A stretch of 64,000 nt of DNA from Acidibrevibacterium fodinaquatile (lineage in GTDB: Bacteria > Pseudomonadota > Alphaproteobacteria > Acetobacterales > Acetobacteraceae), in NCBI RefSeq assembly GCF_003352165.1, contig NZ_CP029176.1, forward strand, positions 3,727,501-3,791,500. Reading direction: 5' to 3'. Positions 58,188 through 64,000 of the stretch are shown here, piece by piece. Position numbers and translations under genes: made by a program. Numbering within the stretch: the stretch's first letter is position 1; each line of letters opens with the position of its first letter. Under the pieces are notes generated by a model. It made no database searches. It was not told the DNA's origin and saw only the letters and a program-made list of their open reading frames with translations.

Positions 58188-59207
58188 ATGGTGGCGGTGA
58201 TCGGCTGGGATATCGGCGGCGCGCATCTCAAGGCGGCGCGGATCGAGAGCGGCGAGGGTGGGGGTGGCGAGGTCGTTGCCGCGCGGCAGGCGCCGGCGCC
58301 GCTCTGGCTTGGCCTCGCGCGGCTGGAGACGGCGATCGCCGAGATGCGGCGCGAACTCGGCCCCGCCGAACGCCATGCGGTCACCATGACCGGCGAACTC
58401 GCCGATATTTTCCCCGATCGCGGCGCCGGGGTGCGCGAGATTGCAGCCCTGATCACCGCCGCCCTCGCCCCCGCGCCGGTCATGTTCTACGCCGGGCGGG
58501 CGGGTTTCGTCGCCGCTGCCGCGGGGCATGAGGGCGCCATTGCGTCCGCGAACTGGCACGCCTCGGCGTCGCTCGCCGCCCGCGCCCACCCGGCCGCGCT
58601 GTTTGCCGATTGCGGCTCGACGACCACCGACCTCATTCCGATCCTCGCCGGCGGTGTTGCCGCGCATGGTGCGACCGATGGCGAGCGGCTCGCCACGGGC
58701 GAACTGGTCTATACCGGGCTTACGCGGAGCTTCGTCATGGCGCTGGCCGAGCTTGTGCCGTTCGATGGCGTCTGGACCCCGCTCGCCGCCGAGCATTTCG
58801 CGACCAGTGCCGATCTTTACCGGATTCTCGGCGAACTCGACGAGGCCAATGATCAGTTGCCGGCGGCCGATGGGCGGGAAAAGACCGTGGCCGCGTCGAT
58901 CGCCCGGCTCGCCCGCATGCTCGGGCGCGATGCCGGCACCGCAAGCCCGCTGGCGTGGCGCGATCTCGCCGCGTTTCTCGCCGAGGCGCAGCTTCGTCGG
59001 ATCCATGACGCAGCCCTCCTGGTGCTCTCGCGCTGCCCGCTCCCGGCGGCGGCGCCGGTGATCACCGCGGGCGTCGGGGAGGCGCTGATGCGCCGCCTCG
59101 CCGCCCGGCTCGGGCGCCGATGCCAGCCGCTTTTCGCCGATCGCGCCGCTGCCGCCCACGCGCCTGCGGCGGCGGTCGGGCTTTTGCTGTCCCAAACGGA
59201 GGAGTGA
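58188..59207 (+). CDS. H4MPT/methanofuran-linked ASKHA (hydantoinase-like) protein
   Basis: A 339-residue ASKHA-fold protein (VIGWDIGGAHLKAARI phosphate 1 loop, LFADCGSTTTDLIPIL, and a late VITAGVGEALM). It matches what I know of the family annotated as H4MPT-linked C1 transfer pathway protein, whose methanogen homologue MfnF joins two halves of methanofuran. The reaction in bacteria is inferred. ACGGAGG precedes the ATG. It overlaps the next gene as TGATG and is divergent from the MFS gene. Confidence 0.78.
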   Translation: MVAVIGWDIGGAHLKAARIESGEGGGGEVVAARQAPAPLWLGLARLETAIAEMRRELGPAERHAVTMTGELADIFPDRGAGVREIAALITAALAPAPVMFYAGRAGFVAAAAGHEGAIASANWHASASLAARAHPAALFADCGSTTTDLIPILAGGVAAHGATDGERLATGELVYTGLTRSFVMALAELVPFDGVWTPLAAEHFATSADLYRILGELDEANDQLPAADGREKTVAASIARLARMLGRDAGTASPLAWRDLAAFLAEAQLRRIHDAALLVLSRCPLPAAAPVITAGVGEALMRRLAARLGRRCQPLFADRAAAAHAPAAAVGLLLSQTEE

Positions 59208-59650
59208 TGATGACCCAACCGACCGCAATTGCCGCGCCGCGCCGCACCCTCGCCCGCCTGCTCGCTTGCCTGCCGTTCGCGGCCTTCATCAAGCCCGATC
59301 GTGCCCGCGCCGATGCACCGCCGGCCGCGCCGCCGGGCGATTTGCCTCCCGGGCGGGTCATGCTGACGATTTTCCTGCGCCATGACGAGAAGAAGACGCT
59401 CGGCGAAATCAACGCTCACCTGAAAGAGACCGGCTGGTTCAAAAAATTCCCGCCGGCCGGGGTCGAGATCGTCGGCTGGTATGTGATGATGGGCATCGGC
59501 CAGGTCGTCATTCTCAGCCTGCCGCCGGAAAAGCTTCGCGAAGTCAATGTCGTCGTCGAAAGCGCCGCCTGGGGCGGCTATAGCACGGAATTCTACCCGA
59601 CCTATGATTATCGCGCCTTCTGGGAGCAGGCCCGCCGCACCGCCGGCTAA
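59207..59650 (+). CDS. Small exported protein of unknown function
   Basis: A 147-residue protein with an N-terminal RR-containing export signal (PRRTLARLLACLPFAAFIKP, cleavage near ARA), followed by a Pro-rich stretch and a compact domain with MLTIFLRHDEKKTLGEINAHL and an aromatic-rich end (STEFYPTYDYRAFWEQ). I do not recognise the family. Its overlap with the ASKHA gene suggests a shared role. The start is at 59207 or 59210. Confidence 0.72.
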   Translation: MMTQPTAIAAPRRTLARLLACLPFAAFIKPDRARADAPPAAPPGDLPPGRVMLTIFLRHDEKKTLGEINAHLKETGWFKKFPPAGVEIVGWYVMMGIGQVVILSLPPEKLREVNVVVESAAWGGYSTEFYPTYDYRAFWEQARRTAG

Positions 59651-59739
59651 CATCGCGGCAAGATCCCGAAACATCAGCGGATTATTAAGGAATTCGTGCT
59701 ATTCCACGCGGCCGGACGACACAGGGAAAGCGCTCAGGT

Positions 59740-61248
59740 ATGGGTGGGGTCAAGAGCGGGTTCGTTGCGACCGAAGATGACCGCGCGGGACATGGGCCGT
59801 TTCCCTCGCGGCGCGGCGATGCCGGCGGCAGCGGCACGGGCGGGCGGTTTTCCGGCCCGTCGCCGGGGCTTGCGCTGTTTCTCCTCGATTGCGCTTTTCT
59901 CGCGGTGATCTCGCGGGCCGGGTTCGCGGCGCTCGCGGCGCTCGCGCGCCAGCCCATGTCGACCCCGATCATCGCAGTGACATGGCTGCTTTATCCCGCC
60001 GCCATGCTCGCCGGTCTCTACGCGCTCGGCCTTTATCGCCGCGACATGATTCTCGAGACCCGCAAGGCTCTGGCCCGCCTGCCGCTCGCGGTTGGGTTCG
60101 GCGCCCTGGGGGTTGCGGCGCCAATCGCCGTGCTCACCACCCTCGCGCCAGCGCTGCCGCTGCATAATCAGGCATTGTTGTTCAGCGCCGCGCTTGGCAC
60201 TGGCGTGACCAGCGGCGCGTTCGCGCGGGTGGTGTTTTACGGCTTGCGCGAGCAAGGCCTGTTCCGCCGCCGCGTGCTGATCATCGGCGCCGGGCGCCGG
60301 GCCTGGGATCTGGTCTGGATGCTGGGGAAAGAGGGGCGCGGCGTTCATTATGAGATCGCTTTCGCCCATGATCCGGTGTTCGGCGAGATCGATCCCCGCC
60401 TTGCCGACGGCACTGCCGGGCCGATCGTCCCGGCGAGCGGGCAGGGTGTGCTCGCTGCCGCCCGGCGTTTCGGTGTCGAGCAGATCATCGTCGCCCCGGA
60501 CGAGCGGCGCGGGATGGATCTCGAGAGTCTGCTCGCGTGCAAGATCGCCGGATTTCCGGTCAAGCAATATCTCGACGTCGTCGAGAAGGAGATCCGCCGC
60601 ATCGATCTCAAGCGGATGGAACTCGGCTGGCTGCTCTATTCGGACGGGTTTCAGCTCGGCCTCGTCAGTCGCGTCTTCAAACGCGCCCTCGATCTCGGGG
60701 TGAGCCTCGTTTTGCTGCTCGCCTTCACCCCGTTTCTGCTTGCGGCGGCGATCGCGATCAAGCTCGACGATAATGGCCCAATTTTCTATGGTCAGGAGCG
60801 GGTGACCCGCAACGGGCGGATTTTCCGGATCGTCAAGCTGCGCACCATGCGCGTCGATGCCGAACGCCAGGGCGCGGTTTGGGCGGCCGATAAGGATAAC
60901 CGCATCACCCGCGTCGGCGCGTTTTTGCGCCGCACCCGCATCGATGAGATGCCGCAGATCTTCAATGTTCTGATCGGCGACATGTCCCTGGTCGGCCCGC
61001 GCCCGGAGCGGCCCGCCTTCGTCGGCATGCTCGCCGCGCAATTGCCGCTCTATCATGAGCGCCACATCGTCAAGGCGGGCCTCACCGGCTGGGCGCAAAT
61101 CAATTACCCCTACGGCGCCTCGATCGACGATGCCCGCTCGAAGCTCAGCTACGATCTCTATTACGTAAAAAATTTCAATATTCTGTTCGATCTCCTGATC
61201 ATCGCCCAGACCTTGCGCGTGGTGTTGTGGCCGGGCGGCGTGCGATAG
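59740..61248 (+). CDS. Polyprenyl glycosylphosphotransferase, exosortase-associated EPS type
   Basis: A 502-residue bacterial sugar transferase. Four to five N-terminal membrane helices (about 45-165) and a central Rossmann-like domain (RRVLIIGAGRRAWDL) precede a further helix (about 315-338) and the catalytic domain, which has FYGQERVTRNGRIFRIVKLRTM, RRTRIDEMPQIFNVLIGDMSLVGPRPERP and GLTGWAQINYPYGAS. It transfers a sugar phosphate to undecaprenyl phosphate. It resembles the EpsB type linked to PEP-CTERM/exosortase loci. Confidence 0.9.
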   Translation: MGGVKSGFVATEDDRAGHGPFPSRRGDAGGSGTGGRFSGPSPGLALFLLDCAFLAVISRAGFAALAALARQPMSTPIIAVTWLLYPAAMLAGLYALGLYRRDMILETRKALARLPLAVGFGALGVAAPIAVLTTLAPALPLHNQALLFSAALGTGVTSGAFARVVFYGLREQGLFRRRVLIIGAGRRAWDLVWMLGKEGRGVHYEIAFAHDPVFGEIDPRLADGTAGPIVPASGQGVLAAARRFGVEQIIVAPDERRGMDLESLLACKIAGFPVKQYLDVVEKEIRRIDLKRMELGWLLYSDGFQLGLVSRVFKRALDLGVSLVLLLAFTPFLLAAAIAIKLDDNGPIFYGQERVTRNGRIFRIVKLRTMRVDAERQGAVWAADKDNRITRVGAFLRRTRIDEMPQIFNVLIGDMSLVGPRPERPAFVGMLAAQLPLYHERHIVKAGLTGWAQINYPYGASIDDARSKLSYDLYYVKNFNILFDLLIIAQTLRVVLWPGGVR

Positions 61249-61257
61249 AGCAAGGTA

Positions 61258-61291
61258 GGTTTTGATTGAACCATCCTGTTCCATCAAAACC
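61258..61291 (+). repeat. AT-rich hairpin after sugar transferase gene
   Basis: Arms of 14 bases (GGTTTTGATTGAAC and GTTCCATCAAAACC) with one mismatch and a 6-base loop start 10 bases after the stop codon. It is a likely terminator or REP-type palindrome between convergent genes. Confidence 0.6.
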
Positions 61292-61318
61292 GGCCAACGT
61301 GCTCGCCAAAATAGGGGT

Positions 61319-61350
61319 AGAGCGTGATCGACTTAAACCGATCGCGCTCT
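61319..61350 (+). repeat. REP-like palindrome
   Basis: Arms AGAGCGTGATCG and CGATCGCGCTCT (12 bp, one G-T pair) with an 8-base loop, 27 bases after the first hairpin. The GAGCGTGATCGACTTAA sequence resembles interspersed palindromes that I recall from other alphaproteobacteria. Confidence 0.55.
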
Positions 61351-61376
61351 AGACTGATCGTGATCCCAAACGGGGA

Positions 61377-62516
61377 TTATCGCCCGCCAATCACGGCGCC
61401 GGCCTCGGCGAGGACGCGGCGCGCATTGCCGGCCCAGGTATAGTCGCGGCGGATGATGTCGGCACGGGCTTCGGCGCCGAGCCGGGCGCGGAGGTCGGGA
61501 TCGCCGGCAAGGCGCATGATCGCCGCCCACATCGCGCCCTCCTGGTTCGGATCAAAGAGCAGCGCGTTCCGCTCATGGTCGAGGATTTCGCGGATATTGG
61601 GCTGATCCGGGGCGACGATGGCGCGGCCGGCGGCCATGTATTCGAAAATCTTGAGCGGTGAGGCGTAAGCGACGACGCGCGGCTGCAAGGCGATATCGAA
61701 CTCTGCGACCAGCGCCGGTATCGCCGCCCGGCCGACGAGCCCGGTGAAGCGGACCCGCGCCGCGAGGCCGAGCGCCGCCGCCTGGTGTTCGAGATGCGGC
61801 CGTGCCGGACCGTCACCGGCGATGACGAGGCGAAGGCGCGGGTCGGCATCCGGTTGCGCCAGCGCCGCGATCACCGCATCGAGGCCATGCCACGCGCGCA
61901 CGAAACCGGTAAAGCCGAGCGTCAGCGCCTCGCGCCTGATCGCACCGTTGCCGGGCTCGGGAAACGCCGCGAGATCGATGCCGTTCGGGGTCACGCTGAT
62001 GCGTTCTTTCGCAACGCCACCCTCAACGATCATGCCGGCCAGCACGCCGGTCACGGCATAAACGCGATCGGCGGCGCGCCAAACATAACGCTCGGCCCAG
62101 CGCGCCAGCCGCACCAGGCGGAGCCCGCCAAATCGCACCCGCTCCTCGGCGAGCGGCGCGTTGACTTCGAGAAAAAACGGAATTCCTTCGCGTCGCGCGA
62201 GAAAGGCGCCGGCGAGATAGAAAAGATTGTAGCGCTCGTAGATGAGATCGGGGCGAAAGGCGCGCGCGGCACGGCGAAGGCGGCGATAAGCGGGAATGTT
62301 GTAGGCGAGTTCGGCGATCTCGGCGAGCGCGCCTGGCAGCAGACGGCGCGCGAGGGCGACGAGCCGGCTTTCGCCGCCGAAGCCGGATTGCTCATAAAAT
62401 CCCGGCCCGACCACCAGAACCTCGGCGCCTTCGGCGCGCAGGGCGGCGATCATTTCCTCGACATGCACGCTTTGGCCGTCACGCGACTGGATGCGATGGC
62501 TGTAGAGAATGCGCAT
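61377..62516 (-). CDS. Family 4 glycosyltransferase
   Basis: A 379-residue GT-B enzyme. It has an N-terminal acceptor domain (RILYSHRIQSRDGQSVHVEEM, YERYNLFYLAGA) and a C-terminal donor domain with VTPNGIDLAAFP, LVIAGDGPARPHLE and the EX7E-like region ASPLKIFEYMAAGRAIVAPD. It should add a sugar during exopolysaccharide synthesis. AAGGAG precedes the ATG. It is downstream of the FemAB-like gene on the minus strand. Confidence 0.9.
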   Translation of the reverse strand: MRILYSHRIQSRDGQSVHVEEMIAALRAEGAEVLVVGPGFYEQSGFGGESRLVALARRLLPGALAEIAELAYNIPAYRRLRRAARAFRPDLIYERYNLFYLAGAFLARREGIPFFLEVNAPLAEERVRFGGLRLVRLARWAERYVWRAADRVYAVTGVLAGMIVEGGVAKERISVTPNGIDLAAFPEPGNGAIRREALTLGFTGFVRAWHGLDAVIAALAQPDADPRLRLVIAGDGPARPHLEHQAAALGLAARVRFTGLVGRAAIPALVAEFDIALQPRVVAYASPLKIFEYMAAGRAIVAPDQPNIREILDHERNALLFDPNQEGAMWAAIMRLAGDPDLRARLGAEARADIIRRDYTWAGNARRVLAEAGAVIGGR

Positions 62517-62525
62517 GGGGCTCCT

Positions 62526-63602
62526 TCAGTCGCGAGAGTGCGGGGCGCGCCGGCGCGGGCGGCCCGGCAAGGAAAGCGTGCCGCGCAGCGACCGGCGCAT
62601 CTCGCCAGCCATGTGACGCGCAAGGGTCACGAGGCCCGCGGGGCGGCGCGGATTGATCAGCAAAAGCCCGACCCGCTGGCGGCGCGCGCTCGCCCAGAGC
62701 GATTTATAGGGATCGTCACCGCGGCCGAAATCAAGCGCCGTTACCCCGTCACCTGCGATCAGGGTGCGGATCGCGTGCGCCGTCAAAATGGTGCCGGGCG
62801 AGAGGTCGCGGGCGGCTTCGTCATGGGCGAGCTTCAGCACCGTCGCGATCCCGCCGGCGACGATCCAAAACTGCACCGCGATCGGGCCGGAGGCGTCCTT
62901 AAGCACGAACAGACGCAGCAGGCCGCGCGCGACGGCGGCGCGCATCAACGCGGCATTGAAGCGCGGAAACGGCTCCGGCTCCTTCCAACTCCGCGCATAG
63001 ACCTGCTCGAACGCGGCGATCCCGGCCTCCAGCCCGTCTTCTGTCGCGAAGATCGACATCTCGGTGCGCGCCTCGGCGCGGCGGAGCTTGCGCCGGATGG
63101 TCTCGCGCAGCGAGCCCGGCCGGCCAGCGAGGTAGGCGGCGACATCACGCCCGGCGAGAGCCTCGTGCCAATTGCCGAAATGCCGGAATTGCCGGACGAT
63201 GAGCCCCGCCGCCCGTGCGCCCGCGGCAAGCCCCATGAGATCCGGCGTCCCGCTGGCCAACGCGTCGAGCCGCACCACCGGATAGCGTCGGCAAAATCGC
63301 CCGAACGAAGCCGCCGCCGCCACGCGCTCCTCCTGATCGGCGTCAGCCGCGAAGAGCGGGGCGTAGCGGCAGGTATAAGGGGTGGTGAGGCTCGCCGGAC
63401 CGGCGGGATCGAGCCGGAGCGGGAACACCGCGCGGACGACGCCATGGCGTTTCGCCGCAACGAAACACGGCGCGACCCCATCCGGCAGCGCCGCGTCGAT
63501 CACCGTTTCATACCAGAGGCGCGAGGAGAAAAAATCCGCCGCTGCCGGCGGGAATATCGTCTCGGGCAGGTCATCGAGGCGCGATGTCGCGAAAATCTCC
63601 AT
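62526..63602 (-). CDS. FemAB-like GNAT-fold protein, exosortase/EPS-associated
   Basis: A 358-residue protein of the FemAB/CelD-like acyltransferase type (HFGNWHEALAGRDVAAYLAGRPGSLRETIRRKLRRA, then a GNAT segment IAVQFWIVAGGIATVLKLAHDEAARDLSPGTIL and DFGRGDDPYKSLWA). Such proteins accompany exosortase-type EPS loci; the transferred group is unknown. The start at 63602 follows the DUF218 stop by 4 bases; an ATG at 63623 overlapping that gene is also possible. Confidence 0.8.
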   Translation of the reverse strand: MEIFATSRLDDLPETIFPPAAADFFSSRLWYETVIDAALPDGVAPCFVAAKRHGVVRAVFPLRLDPAGPASLTTPYTCRYAPLFAADADQEERVAAAASFGRFCRRYPVVRLDALASGTPDLMGLAAGARAAGLIVRQFRHFGNWHEALAGRDVAAYLAGRPGSLRETIRRKLRRAEARTEMSIFATEDGLEAGIAAFEQVYARSWKEPEPFPRFNAALMRAAVARGLLRLFVLKDASGPIAVQFWIVAGGIATVLKLAHDEAARDLSPGTILTAHAIRTLIAGDGVTALDFGRGDDPYKSLWASARRQRVGLLLINPRRPAGLVTLARHMAGEMRRSLRGTLSLPGRPRRRAPHSRD

Positions 63603-63606
63603 CCAA

Positions 63607-64000
63607 TCAGCGGCGCCAGGCATAATAAAGGCAGCCGATCCACTCATGCAGGGCATAAAAGCTCATCCGCCAGCCACTCATGCGGGGGGCGAAATCGCTC
63701 ACGATCCCGGTCGGCGCGTGATCGAGCAGAACCGGGGCGGCGGTCGCGTTAATTCCGGCATGGCGAAAGGCGATCAGCGCTCGCCTCATGTGCCAGGCGT
63801 GGGTCACGACATAGACCGAGCCGATCCCTTCGCTGCGGAGGATAGCGGCGCTGTCGACGGCGTTTTCCCAAGTATCTTCCGAGCGGTCTTCGCGCCAGCG
63901 CGCCGGGATGCCGAAATCGTCTTGCAAGCTTGCCGCCATCAGCGCGGCGAGCGAGATCGAACCGTCCGGCGGCTTGCCGCCGCTGACCAGCACCGGCAGC
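63607..64000 (-). CDS. YdcF/ElyC-type DUF218 protein, C-terminal part (cut by window edge)
   Basis: The visible 130 codons contain the DUF218 hallmarks LVSGGKPP at the edge, the ARWREDRSEDTWENAVDSA segment and VYVVTHAWHMRRALIAFRHAG. The start lies beyond the right edge. Family members act in envelope polysaccharide metabolism, but the reaction is unsettled. It is in the same orientation as the FemAB-like and GT4 genes, probably one operon. Confidence 0.85.
   Translation of the reverse strand, partial: LPVLVSGGKPPDGSISLAALMAASLQDDFGIPARWREDRSEDTWENAVDSAAILRSEGIGSVYVVTHAWHMRRALIAFRHAGINATAAPVLLDHAPTGIVSDFAPRMSGWRMSFYALHEWIGCLYYAWRR

Overview
The window is a GC-rich, densely coded stretch of an alphaproteobacterial chromosome, most likely from the Acetobacteraceae. 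The reasons are the gene families (PQQ dehydrogenase with a separate cytochrome c, CobN-type cobalamin synthesis, alphaproteobacterial ornithine decarboxylase), the tRNA-Trp/secE/nusG linkage, and a palindromic repeat family of a kind I associate, from memory only, with acetic-acid-bacterium relatives. I see no transposase, phage gene, CRISPR array or rRNA.

Layout. 1-9.7 kb: a tandem pair of near-identical fatty acid desaturase genes (one cut by the left edge), lipA-ratA-threonine aldolase, a small secreted basic protein, slt-pgpA-pncC on the minus strand, then dapA-smpB-rpmB. 9.7-16.8 kb: an orphan histidine kinase, a PQQ dehydrogenase divergent from a small cytochrome c, a membrane protein and glutathione transferase pair, a TPR-sulfotransferase, tRNA-Gly and an EamA exporter. 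16.8-26.4 kb: tRNA-Trp-secE-nusG (cut off from the ribosomal protein genes that normally follow), ygfZ, asnB, a chemoreceptor, and grpE-dnaK-dnaJ. 26.4-36.1 kb: three CoA-transferase genes and aroQ-accB-accC on the minus strand; an ornithine decarboxylase behind a leader with a translatable uORF and a terminator-like hairpin; a porin behind what looks like a tandem Pho box; and a family 9 glycosyltransferase.

36.1-55.3 kb is a nearly complete late cobalamin pathway: cobC, cbiB, cobQ, cobO, cobU, a cobalamin riboswitch, then cobW, cobN, cobH, cobI, cobJ, cobK, cobL, cobE, cobM, cbiD, cobB, cobT and cobS. It is the oxygen-dependent type (CobN), but it carries CbiD, and no CobF or CobG is visible. 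cobK and cbiD lie on the opposite strand to the long plus-strand run and overlap its genes tail to tail.

55.3-59.7 kb holds a lipoprotein, a HisA/HisF-related protein, an MFS transporter, a homologue of the H4MPT/methanofuran-linked ASKHA protein and a small exported protein. With the possibly lanthanide-type PQQ dehydrogenase, these hint at one-carbon oxidation capacity. 59.7-64 kb starts an exopolysaccharide locus (polyprenyl glycosylphosphotransferase, GT4, FemAB-like, DUF218) of the kind linked to exosortase systems.

The most unusual items are (1) the ornithine decarboxylase leader, with a 56-codon uORF that overlaps the decarboxylase start as ATGA and has a terminator-like hairpin inside it; (2) a seven-copy family of miniature inverted-repeat elements whose ends form U-tract hairpins, one supplying the stop codon of cobC and another the N-terminus of a lipoprotein; (3) five Pho-like half-sites in 11-bp phase upstream of the porin; and (4) the alternating-strand cobalamin cluster.
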